Made by a program: the position numbers and the translations under genes. 11,253 nucleotides of DNA from Modestobacter sp. (lineage in GTDB: Bacteria > Actinomycetota > Actinomycetes > Mycobacteriales > Geodermatophilaceae): NCBI GenBank assembly GCA_025965775.1, contig JAOPWG010000084.1, forward strand, positions 1-11,253. The letters run 5' to 3'. Below the pieces are notes generated by a model, which saw nothing but the letters and a program-made list of their open reading frames with translations, searched no databases and was not told where the DNA came from. Each line of letters starts with the position of its first letter. Position 1 is the stretch's first letter. This document shows positions 1-6,904 of the stretch, piece after piece.

Positions 1-170
<170 letters not shown>

Positions 171-171
<1 letters not shown>

Positions 172-1379
172 TGGGTCGGATGCGCACCGTCGACGAACTG
201 ATCGCCGAGGGCGTCGCCGGCCGGCGGGTGCTGCTGCGGGCGGACCTCAACGTCCCGCTCGATGACAGCAGCGGCACGCCGGTCATCACCGACGACGGCC
301 GGATCCGGGCCAGCCTCCCCACGCTGCAGGCGCTGCGGGAGGCCGGCGCGCGGGTGGTCGTCGCCGCCCACCTGGGCCGCCCGAAGGGCGCCCCGGACCC
401 GCGGTACTCGCTGGCGCCGGTCGCCGGACGGCTCGCCGAGCTGCTCGGTGTGCCGGTCCCGCTGGCCGCGGACGTCGCCGGTGACGATGCCCGGGCCAGG
501 GCCGCCGCGCTGACCGACGGCGGGGTCCTGCTGCTGGAGAACGTCCGGTTCGAGCCGGCCGAGACCAGCAAGGACGACGAGGCGCGCGGCGCGCTGGCCG
601 ACCGGCTGGCATCCCTCGCCGACCTCTACGTCGACGACGCCTTCGGGGCGGTGCACCGCAAGCACGCCTCGGTCTACGACGTCGCCACCCGGCTCCCGCA
701 CGCGGCCGGCCGGCTGGTGGCCCGGGAACTGGAGGTGCTGACCCGGCTGACGCAGGAGCCCGAGCGGCCCTACGTCGTCGTGCTCGGCGGATCCAAGGTC
801 AGCGACAAGCTGGCCGTCATCGAGGCGCTGCTGCCCAAGGTCGACCGGCTGCTGGTGGGGGGCGGGATGTGCTTCACCTTCCTGGCCGCGCAGGGCCACG
901 GCGTGGGCGGTTCGCTGCTGGAGGCCGACCAGGTCGACACCTGCCGCCGGCTGCTGGCCGAGGCCGGCGACCGGATCGTGCTGCCGGTCGACGTGGTGTG
1001 CGCCGAGGCGCTGGTCGCCGACGCGCAGGTCACCGTGACGCCGGTGGACGCCATCCCCGAGTCGCTCAAGGGCCTGGACGTCGGACCCCACACCGTGGAG
1101 CTGTTCAGCAAGGCGCTCGACGGGGCCCGCACGGTCTTCTGGAACGGCCCGATGGGCGTGTTCGAGCTGGCCCCGTTCACCGCCGGCACCCGCGGAGTCG
1201 CCCAGGCGGTGGCGGCGGTCGACGGGCTCTCGGTGGTCGGCGGTGGCGATTCCGCGGCCGCCGTGCGCCAGCTCGGCCTCGACGAGGACGCCTACGGTCA
1301 CATCAGCACCGGCGGGGGAGCCTCGCTGGAGTACCTCGAGGGCCGGGAGCTGCCGGGCCTCGCGGTGCTGGCGGACTGA
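171..1379 (+). CDS. pgk: Phosphoglycerate kinase
   Basis: Transfers the acyl phosphate of 1,3-bisphosphoglycerate to ADP, giving ATP and 3-phosphoglycerate in cytoplasmic glycolysis. The 402-residue product matches the usual bacterial length of about 390-415. Visible landmarks are the substrate-binding RADLNVP near residues 23-29, AAHLGRPKG near 65-73, LLENVRFEPAE, the DDAFG..HRKHAS segment, GGSKVSDK with Lys near 209, FWNGPMGVFE, and the nucleotide-binding GGGDSAAA near 357-364 with a closing HISTGGGASLE. The ATG at 171 was chosen because it overlaps the gap stop (TGATG). A second in-frame ATG at 180 would give 399 residues and begins closer to the family's usual N-terminus, and neither start has a strong Shine-Dalgarno, so the start is uncertain by three codons. 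tpiA follows after 11 nt. Confidence 0.97.
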
Positions 1380-1390
1380 GGGCCGGGACG

Positions 1391-2206
1391 ATGGCACGCA
1401 CGTCCAAGCAGCCCCGCCCCCCGCGGGTGGGTCGCCGGCCGCTGATCGCCGGCAACTGGAAGATGCACATGACGCACCTGGAGGCCATCGGCCTGGTGCA
1501 GAAGCTGGTGTTCTCCCTCCCCGAGGAGGTGCTGGACACCGCCGAGGTCGTCGTCCTGCCGCCGTTCACCGCGCTGCGCAGCGTGCAGACGCTGGTGCAC
1601 GGCGACAAGCTCGAGGTCGGCTACGGGGCCCAGGACCTCTCCGCGCACGACTCCGGTGCCTACACCGGCGAGATCAGCGGGGTCATGCTGGCCGCGCTGG
1701 CCTGCCGGTACGTCGTCGTCGGCCACTCCGAGCGGCGCGCGCTGCACGGTGAGGACGACGCCGTGGTCGCCGCCAAGGTGCAGGCCGCGCTGCGGCACGG
1801 GCTGGTGCCGATCCTCTGCGTGGGGGAGGGGCTCGACGTCCGGCAGGCCGGCCGGCACGTCGAGCACTGCAGCGCTCAGTTGGACGCCGCGCTGGCCGGC
1901 CTGGCCGCCGAACAGCTCCAGGAGCTGGTCGTCGCCTACGAGCCGGTGTGGGCGATCGGCACCGGCGAGGTCGCGACGCCGGCTGATGCGCAAGAGGTGT
2001 GCGGTGCGTTACGCGCGCGGCTCGCCGAGCGCTACGGCCCGGAGACGGCCGCGGTCGTCCGTATCCTCTACGGCGGATCGGTGAAGGCCGGCAACACCGC
2101 TGGCATCCTCGCCGGGCCGGACGTCGACGGCGCGCTCGTCGGGGGCGCCAGCGTGGACGCCGACGAGTTCGCGTCCATCTGTCGGACCGCCGCCGGCGGC
2201 AGCTGA
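1391..2206 (+). CDS. tpiA: Triosephosphate isomerase
   Basis: Interconverts dihydroxyacetone phosphate and glyceraldehyde 3-phosphate. The 271-residue product is a single TIM barrel, slightly longer than the usual 250-260 because of a basic, proline-rich start (about residues 1-16). All catalytic landmarks are visible: AGNWKM with Lys24, VVGHSERR with His112, and AYEPVWAIGTG with the general base Glu184. The phosphate-binding YGGSVK and the GALVGGAS end are also present. The ATG at 1391 lies 11 nt after the pgk stop with a modest GGGAC upstream; a GTG at 1427 would remove the extension but looks less likely. Codon 207 (2009-2011) is TTA, very rare in this base composition, within a short patch of AT-ending codons. 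The stop codon sits at the tip of a perfect inverted repeat. Confidence 0.97.
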   Translation: MARTSKQPRPPRVGRRPLIAGNWKMHMTHLEAIGLVQKLVFSLPEEVLDTAEVVVLPPFTALRSVQTLVHGDKLEVGYGAQDLSAHDSGAYTGEISGVMLAALACRYVVVGHSERRALHGEDDAVVAAKVQAALRHGLVPILCVGEGLDVRQAGRHVEHCSAQLDAALAGLAAEQLQELVVAYEPVWAIGTGEVATPADAQEVCGALRARLAERYGPETAAVVRILYGGSVKAGNTAGILAGPDVDGALVGGASVDADEFASICRTAAGGS

Positions 2207-2218
2207 GCTGCCGCCGGC
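2192..2218 (+). terminator. Perfect 13-bp inverted repeat around the tpiA stop codon
   Basis: Arms 2192-2204 and 2206-2218 are exact reverse complements around a single G at 2205. As RNA this folds into about 12 GC-rich pairs with a 3-nt loop made of the TGA stop codon (2204-2206). No U-tract follows, which is common for terminators of high-GC actinobacteria. It probably ends or attenuates the gap-pgk-tpiA transcript before the lipoprotein gene, or protects the 3' end. The structure is directly visible; its function is inference. Confidence 0.6.
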
Positions 2219-2243
2219 CCTGACCGGGGCGGAGCAGCACCTG

Positions 2244-3998
2244 GTGGAAGATCGCGCCATCGCACGCCGGCCGCACCCGTCCCGGGTGCGGCTGGCGACC
2301 GCGCTGCTGGTGCTGCTCACCCTGGTCACGGCCTGTGGCAGCAGCAACAGCGGGGCCGCCGGGGTGCCGACCCAGGTGGGCGAACCCGACGCCGGCGTGA
2401 CCGGCGTCCGGGCTCCGTCGGAGCAGACCGGCGGGACGCTCCGGCTGGTGGCCGGCCCCGTGGACAGCCTGGACCCGCAGCGGTCCTACGTCCCCGGCGT
2501 GTGGAACCTGATGCGGCTCTACGCCCGCACGCTGGTCACCTACTCCTCCCGGCCCGGGCACACCGACGAACTGGTGCCCGACCTGGCCACCGACCTCGGT
2601 ACCTCCCCCGACGGTGGCCGGACCTGGACGTTCACCCTCAAGGACGGGACGCGCTTCGAGACCGGGGCGCCGATCACCTCCCGTGATGTCAAGTACGGCA
2701 TCGAGCGGTCCTTCGCCTCCGACGTGATCGTGGGCGGTCCCACCTACGTGGTGGACCTGCTCGACAACCCGGACGACCCGTACGCCGGGCCGTACCAGGA
2801 CCAGAGCGCCGGCCACCTCGGGCTGGCCTCGATCGCCACCCCCGACGACCGGACGGTCGTCTTCACCCTGGCCAGCCCGGCGCCGGACTTCCCGTTCGTG
2901 ATGGCGCTGCCGTCCTCCAGTCCGGTGCCGGCCGCCGCGGACACCGGTGCCGCCTACGGCAAGGACCCGGTCTCCTCCGGCCCCTACGCGATCACCTCGG
3001 TCGACCCCCAGGCCGGCATCGTGCTGGACCGTAACCCGCAGTGGGACCCGGCCACCGACGGCGTCCGGACCGCGTTACCGCGGCAGGTGGTGGTCCGCAC
3101 CGGACTGTCCGGCGTCGCCCGCGACCAGGCGCTGCTGGCCGGCTCCGCCGATGCCGACCTGTCCGGGACCGGCGTGCAGCCGGCCACCACCAGCCGGATG
3201 AACGACGGCGGGATCCGTGGCCGGATCGACGACGTGACGACCGGTGCGGTCCGGCTGCTGGCCCTGCCGACCACGGTGGCCCCGATGGACAACGCCGACT
3301 GCCGGGCCGCGGTGGCCGCCGTCGTCGACCGCTCGGCCGTCCAGGACGTCCTGGGCGGGGCGGGCAGCGCCGTCCGCAGCTCGCAGCTGTGGCCGCGTGC
3401 ACTGGCCGGCGCCCCCGAGGACCCCGACCCGCGGCCGGACCTCGCCGCCGCCCGGGCCTCGCTGGCCTCGTGCGGCAAGCCGGACGGCTTCAGCACCGTG
3501 CTGGCGGTCGCGAACGCGCCCAGCATCGTCCTGGTCGCCCGGTCGATCGCCGGTGACCTGGCGAAGGTGGGCATCAAGGCCGAGGTGCGCCCGTTGGACC
3601 CGACGACCTACTACGCGACCGACGTCGGCAGGCCCGACACGGTGACCGCCCAGGGCTACGGCATCGTGCTGGCGACCTGGACGGCGGACTTCCCGACGGC
3701 GGCCTCGTTCCTGGTGCCGCTGGTCGACGGCCGCTCCATCCGGCCGGTGGGCAACACCAACTACGCGCGGCTGGCCGATCCCGCGGTGGACGCCGCCGTG
3801 GACACCGCGCGGGCGGCCACCGGTCCGGCCGCCGCGGCGACGGCCTGGCGTCAGGTCGTCAGCACCGTCTCCGCCACGCACGCCTACGTGCCGCTGGCGG
3901 AGAACCGGGTCCAACTGCTGGCCGGCCAGCGGCTGCGCAACGGCGTGGTCATGCAGCCCTACGGCGGCTACGACCTCGCCACCGCCGGGGTCGGCTGA
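2244..3998 (+). CDS. ABC transporter family-5 solute-binding lipoprotein (orphan)
   Basis: A 584-residue extracytoplasmic solute-binding protein of the oligopeptide/dipeptide type (SBP_bac_5). The N-terminus has an Arg-rich n-region, a hydrophobic stretch at residues 17-30 and a lipobox LVTAC with Cys31, so it should be a membrane-anchored lipoprotein. A low-complexity Gly/Ser/Ala linker precedes the binding fold. Family-like segments are the GGTLRLV...DSLDPQ start near residue 62, LTTYS-like and WTFTLKDGTRFETGAPITSRDVKYGIERS in shorter pieces, and a C-terminal DLAKVGIKAEVRPLD segment. The GTG at 2244 is preceded by GGAG (2231-2234), and no other start fits the signal peptide as well. No permease or ATPase gene is adjacent, so ligand and partners cannot be inferred; peptides are likely but nickel, sugars or signalling peptides are possible. 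Codon 278 (3075-3077) is TTA. Confidence 0.88.
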   Translation: MEDRAIARRPHPSRVRLATALLVLLTLVTACGSSNSGAAGVPTQVGEPDAGVTGVRAPSEQTGGTLRLVAGPVDSLDPQRSYVPGVWNLMRLYARTLVTYSSRPGHTDELVPDLATDLGTSPDGGRTWTFTLKDGTRFETGAPITSRDVKYGIERSFASDVIVGGPTYVVDLLDNPDDPYAGPYQDQSAGHLGLASIATPDDRTVVFTLASPAPDFPFVMALPSSSPVPAAADTGAAYGKDPVSSGPYAITSVDPQAGIVLDRNPQWDPATDGVRTALPRQVVVRTGLSGVARDQALLAGSADADLSGTGVQPATTSRMNDGGIRGRIDDVTTGAVRLLALPTTVAPMDNADCRAAVAAVVDRSAVQDVLGGAGSAVRSSQLWPRALAGAPEDPDPRPDLAAARASLASCGKPDGFSTVLAVANAPSIVLVARSIAGDLAKVGIKAEVRPLDPTTYYATDVGRPDTVTAQGYGIVLATWTADFPTAASFLVPLVDGRSIRPVGNTNYARLADPAVDAAVDTARAATGPAAAATAWRQVVSTVSATHAYVPLAENRVQLLAGQRLRNGVVMQPYGGYDLATAGVG

Positions 3999-4009
3999 CC
4001 GGGTTCGGT

Positions 4010-4015
4010 TAGGCT
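4010..4015 (+). promoter_or_regulatory. Possible -10 element for secG
   Basis: TAGGCT matches the TANNNT pattern of actinobacterial housekeeping sigma-factor -10 boxes and lies just after the lipoprotein stop, 73 nt before the secG start. No convincing -35 is visible at the expected distance. A transcript starting near 4022 would have a leader of about 65 nt. Promoter activity is inference from one motif. Confidence 0.35.
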
Positions 4016-4041
4016 GGAGCGTCGAGAGCCCCCGACCGTCC

Positions 4042-4073
4042 GGGTGCGAGCCCCACACCCCGTGGTCCACGGG
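4042..4073 (+). promoter_or_regulatory. Two overlapping hairpins in the secG leader
   Basis: Hairpin A pairs GGGTG (4042-4046) with CACCC (4056-4060). Hairpin B is CCCGTGG (4059-4065) with CCACGGG (4067-4073) around one T. The two share 4059-4060 and cannot both form completely. Hairpin B ends three bases before the Shine-Dalgarno AGGAG (4076-4080). The pairing is seen in sequence; a role in controlling secG translation is conjecture. Confidence 0.3.
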
Positions 4074-4087
4074 ACAGGAGACTGACA

Positions 4088-4321
4088 ATGATCGAGCTGG
4101 TCCTCAACGTGCTGCTGGTGCTCACCAGCCTGCTGCTCATCGTGCTGATCCTGTTGCACCGGGGGAAGGGCGGCGGCCTGTCGTCGATGTTCGGCGGTGC
4201 GGTGGCCTCGCAGCTGTCCGGCTCCTCGGTCGTGGAGAAGAACCTGAACCGACTGACCGTCTTCGCCGGGCTGGTCTGGGCCGTCTGCATCGTCGGTCTC
4301 GGCATCTTGATCAAGGTCTGA
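4088..4321 (+). CDS. secG: Preprotein translocase subunit SecG
   Basis: A 77-residue membrane protein, the small accessory subunit of the SecYEG channel that stimulates SecA-driven export. It shows the standard SecG plan: a first transmembrane helix at about residues 3-23, a cytoplasmic Gly-rich loop (HRGKGGGLSSMFGG) with the conserved family pattern, and a second helix at about residues 55-75. The length is normal for actinobacterial SecG. The start is firm, with AGGAG at 4076-4080 followed by a 7-nt spacer and ATG. It sits in the usual actinobacterial neighbourhood downstream of tpiA, but here a lipoprotein gene intervenes, and a likely separate promoter lies upstream. The next gene, in the same direction, is an RbpA-family regulator 173 nt downstream. 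Confidence 0.96.
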   Translation: MIELVLNVLLVLTSLLLIVLILLHRGKGGGLSSMFGGAVASQLSGSSVVEKNLNRLTVFAGLVWAVCIVGLGILIKV

Positions 4322-4326
4322 CCCGC

Positions 4327-4375
4327 TTCCGGCTGCCTTACGCGCACAATCCGGGCGGTGCCTCGCGTGCCGGAA
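4327..4375 (+). terminator. Possible nested stem-loop after secG
   Basis: TTCCGGC (4327-4333) pairs with GCCGGAA (4369-4375). Inside it, ACGCG (4340-4344) pairs with CGCGT (4364-4368), and CAC (4345-4347) can pair with GTG (4358-4360). The stem is interrupted by a 6-nt bulge on the left and a 3-nt bulge on the right, and there is no U-tract. It lies directly after the secG stop and upstream of the next likely promoter, so a terminator is plausible but weakly supported. Confidence 0.3.
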
Positions 4376-4419
4376 CGGAGGGTGTCCGCATCGTGACCTG
4401 GGTGCGGCCTGGGAAGCCC

Positions 4420-4425
4420 TAGACT
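4420..4425 (+). promoter_or_regulatory. Possible -10 element for the RbpA-family gene
   Basis: TAGACT fits the TANNNT actinobacterial -10 pattern, 70 nt upstream of the GTG start. A GTGACC at 4393-4398 resembles a -35 box but the 21-nt spacing is too long, so no clear -35 is assigned. The predicted leader contains a small hairpin (GGCCGC 4463-4468 with GCGGCC 4475-4480) just before the Shine-Dalgarno AGGGAG. Confidence 0.35.
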
Positions 4426-4494
4426 GCCGGGGCGGTGATCAACTCCGGTACCGCAGGGACGCGGCCGCAGCTACGCGGCCATCAGGGAGCGATC

Positions 4495-4836
4495 GTGTCT
4501 GGTGGGAACGCGATCCGGGGCAGCCGGGTCGGCGCAGGTCCGATGGGCGAGGCCGAGCGGGGCGAGTCGGCGCCCCGACGCCGGGTGGACTTCTGGTGCG
4601 CGAACGGGCACGAGTCCCGCATCGCGTTCGCGATGGAGGTGGAGGTCCCCGAGACCTGGGACTGCCCGCGATGCGGACTCCCGGCCGGGACGGACCAGCA
4701 GAACCCGCCGCCGGCGCCCCGGAGCGAGCCCTACAAGACCCACCTCGCCTACGTGCGCGAGCGGCGCAGCGACGCCGACGGGGACGCGCTGCTCGAAGAG
4801 GCGCTGACCAAGCTGCGCGCCCGCCGGGGCGCCTGA
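4495..4836 (+). CDS. RbpA-family RNA polymerase-binding protein (secG-linked paralogue)
   Basis: A 113-residue protein with the RbpA layout. A short N-terminal tail has the family RGSR motif at residues 8-11. The core domain carries four putative zinc ligands, Cys35, His39, Cys57 and Cys60 (C-x3-H...C-x2-C). A linker follows at about 66-80, and the C-terminal sigma-interaction region includes KTHLAYVRERRSD near 81-93. In Actinobacteria RbpA binds the primary sigma factor and RNA polymerase and stabilises the open complex. The GTG at 4495 is chosen because AGGGAG (4484-4489) lies 5 nt upstream and the RGSR tail starts here; a longer in-frame extension to 4435 lacks support. The linker is proline-rich with few basic residues, unlike the lysine-rich DNA-contacting linker of canonical M. 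tuberculosis RbpA, so this is probably the paralogue often annotated simply as RbpA. Confidence 0.88.
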   Translation: MSGGNAIRGSRVGAGPMGEAERGESAPRRRVDFWCANGHESRIAFAMEVEVPETWDCPRCGLPAGTDQQNPPPAPRSEPYKTHLAYVRERRSDADGDALLEEALTKLRARRGA

Positions 4837-4840
4837 ACAC

Positions 4841-4871
4841 CGTCCGGTCCCGGCTCGGCCGCGACCGGACG
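4841..4871. terminator. Bidirectional terminator hairpin between convergent genes
   Basis: CGTCCGGTC (4841-4849) and GACCGGACG (4863-4871) are a perfect 9-bp inverted repeat around a 13-nt loop. It fills almost all of the 40-nt gap between the RbpA-family stop and the pgl stop, two genes that converge here. Such a hairpin works on both strands. There is no U-run on either side, as is usual for high-GC actinobacterial terminators. Position and symmetry support termination; this is untested. Confidence 0.65.
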
Positions 4872-4876
4872 CCCCC

Positions 4877-5707
4877 TCATCCCTGACCGGCTCGGGGCAG
4901 TCTGCTGGCCGCCGCGGCGTCCAGCAGCCAGCGGGTCGCCCGCCGGCCGCGGGCGCCCGCGGCCGGGTCGTGCACCGGGTCGGCACCGGACAGCGCCAGC
5001 GCGACCGCCTCGGCCTTGCCCTCGCCGCTGACCAACAGCCATACCTCCTCGGCGGAGGTGATCGCCGGGAAACCGAAGGTCACCCGGGTGGGCGGCGGTT
5101 TCGGGCAGTCCCGGACGGCGAGCACCATCCGGTCGTCGCGCGCGGCGGGGGACTCGGGAAAGATCGACGCCACGTGGCCCTCCGGGCCCATGCCCAGGAG
5201 CAGGACGTCGAGGCGGGGCAGGTCGGCGCCGGCCCCGGCGACCGCGGAGAGCTGCTCGGCGTACCAGGTGGCGGCGTCCTCGGGTTCGGGGAAGCCGGCG
5301 TCGGAGGCGGGGATGGCGTGCACCCGCTCGTCCGGCACGCCGACCGGGTCGAGAAGGGCCCGGCGGGCGCCGAGCTCGTTGCGCTGCTCGTCGGCGGCGG
5401 GGACGAAGCGCTCGTCGCTCCACCAGACGTCCACCGCGGTCCAGTCGACGACGGCGTGCTCCGGCTCGGCGGCCAGCGCGGCCACCCGCTGCAGGACGGC
5501 GGTGCCGATCCCGCCGCCGGTGAGCACCACCGACGCCGTCCCGTGCACCGTCTGGGCGGCCGCCAGCCGCGCGACCAGGGCGGAGGCGACCGAGCGGGCC
5601 AGCCGGTCGGCGTCGGGCTCGATGACCACGTCGGGCGTGGGCAGCCCTTCGGCGGCGAGCTCCGCCTCGACCTGCTCGCCGGGGGACATCTGGCCGGAGG
5701 AGCTCAC
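4877..5707 (-). CDS. pgl: 6-phosphogluconolactonase
   Basis: Hydrolyses 6-phosphogluconolactone, the product of G6PD, to 6-phosphogluconate in the oxidative pentose-phosphate branch. The 276-residue protein has the DevB/NagB-like fold features: VVLTGGG (phosphate-binding loop) near residues 61-67, the VWWSDERFVP segment with conserved acidic and Arg residues, and LLGMGPEGHVASIFP containing His178, which matches the family's catalytic histidine. The C-terminal half ends in an Arg/Ala-rich region. It starts at GTG 5707, and this GTG overlaps the opcA stop by four bases (GTGA), which supports the choice and suggests translational coupling. An internal ATG at codon 7 is the alternative and would remove a short variable N-terminus. 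It is the last gene of the pentose-phosphate cluster. Confidence 0.94.
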   Translation of the reverse strand: MSSSGQMSPGEQVEAELAAEGLPTPDVVIEPDADRLARSVASALVARLAAAQTVHGTASVVLTGGGIGTAVLQRVAALAAEPEHAVVDWTAVDVWWSDERFVPAADEQRNELGARRALLDPVGVPDERVHAIPASDAGFPEPEDAATWYAEQLSAVAGAGADLPRLDVLLLGMGPEGHVASIFPESPAARDDRMVLAVRDCPKPPPTRVTFGFPAITSAEEVWLLVSGEGKAEAVALALSGADPVHDPAAGARGRRATRWLLDAAAASRLPRAGQG

Positions 5708-6852
5708 GGGGTCACCGCCCGGTCAGCGGGACGTTCCGCGGGGTCGTCGGGCAGGTCGAGGTCGTGCTCGCCGGCCAGGGCCACCTCGTCGGCGTCCTCG
5801 GAGTCGGCCGGGACGGTGGGCGCCGGCGTCTCGGCCCCGGCCTCGACCGGCTGGTCCTCCGGGCGCATCGGGTCGTGCCAGATGTGGCCCCGGGAGGCCG
5901 GCCGGTCGGACAGGCCGCTGGTCGCGGTGACCGCCTCCAGCGCTTCGCTGTAGGGCTCGTCCGGGTCCAGCCGGCGCAGTTCCTCGCCGACCAGTTCGCC
6001 CATCGGCCGATCGGGCAGTGCCACGACGGAGTCCGGCCGGTACGGCTGGCTGATCACCGCGCCGCCCTTGCGGTCGTCGAGCAGTCGGACCTCCTCGTCC
6101 TGGTCCAACTGCAGGCTGACGCTGGTGATGCCGGCAGGCCCCGGGACCCGCGTGCTGGCGACCACCGGGACGTGGCAGCCGCAGCGGGAGGACAGCCAGC
6201 CGGCCACCAACCGCGCGGTCGCGTTCGCCGGGTCGCCCTCGACGTGGCCGCCGAGCACCCGCACGCTCTCACCGCGCCGGCCGGAGACGGAGTCGAGCGT
6301 GGAGGCCAGCGTCGCCCGCCACGGGGTGGCGCGGGTCCAGGCGAGGTCGGTGTCACCGGGCGCGTAGTCGGCGGCCCGGGTGCGCAGCGACCGGATCGGG
6401 TCCTCGGCCAGGGACGAGTCGGTGATCCGCCGGTCGGCGATCACGCCCAGCGCGTCGGTGGAGATCCGGTTCGGCGGCTTCTCGTGCCACCACGTGACCA
6501 CGGGCGCGTCGGCGGCCAGCAGCGGGAGCACCACCGACTCGGCGTGCAGCCCGAGCCGGCCGTACATCCGCATCACCACCGCCTCGCCCGGGCCCAGGCG
6601 GCCACCGACGAGCACCTCGGCGTCCAGCCGGGGGACCGGGGCCTCGATGTGCCGGCGGACGACGATCAACAGGCGGCACGGGTGCATCTCGGCGGCCGCC
6701 GCCGCGGCCTCCTCGGCCTCGGCCACCCGGCCCTCGTGGGCGACGACGACCAGGGTGAGGGCCACCCCGCTCATCACCGCCCCGCCGGTGTGCCGCTGGG
6801 CGGCCAGTTCCTTGACCACCGCGGAACCGGTGGTGTCCCACAGCGTGGTCAT
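5704..6852 (-). CDS. opcA: Glucose-6-phosphate dehydrogenase assembly protein OpcA
   Basis: OpcA binds glucose-6-phosphate dehydrogenase and promotes its assembly or activity; it was first defined in cyanobacteria and is conserved beside zwf in Actinobacteria. The 382-residue product begins MTTLWDTTGSAVVKEL, a typical actinobacterial OpcA start. It shows the conserved PCRLLIVV segment near residues 58-65, a VVLPLLAADAPVVTWWHE segment in the middle, and a LQLDQDEEV...GGAVISQPY region. The last 45 or so residues are a low-complexity Pro/Ala/Asp/Glu tail, probably disordered and variable. The ATG at 6852 is well supported, with GGAGG (complement of 6860-6864) 7 nt upstream. It follows zwf by 52 nt and overlaps pgl by 4 nt, matching its role as partner of the zwf product. 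Confidence 0.95.
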   Translation of the reverse strand: MTTLWDTTGSAVVKELAAQRHTGGAVMSGVALTLVVVAHEGRVAEAEEAAAAAAEMHPCRLLIVVRRHIEAPVPRLDAEVLVGGRLGPGEAVVMRMYGRLGLHAESVVLPLLAADAPVVTWWHEKPPNRISTDALGVIADRRITDSSLAEDPIRSLRTRAADYAPGDTDLAWTRATPWRATLASTLDSVSGRRGESVRVLGGHVEGDPANATARLVAGWLSSRCGCHVPVVASTRVPGPAGITSVSLQLDQDEEVRLLDDRKGGAVISQPYRPDSVVALPDRPMGELVGEELRRLDPDEPYSEALEAVTATSGLSDRPASRGHIWHDPMRPEDQPVEAGAETPAPTVPADSEDADEVALAGEHDLDLPDDPAERPADRAVTP

Positions 6853-6904
6853 GAGGATGCCTCCATCAGATCGGGGTTCGCGGGGCCGCCGGGCCGGACG
6901 GTGC

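Noticed and set aside
4435..4494. In-frame N-terminal extension of the RbpA-family gene.
   Set aside because: The region contains the ribosome-binding site AGGGAG for the GTG at 4495, and the family N-terminus begins there.
4322..4494. Search for a tRNA or other RNA gene after secG.
   Set aside because: No T-loop-like or cloverleaf pattern was found; the gap is explained by a possible terminator, promoter and leader.
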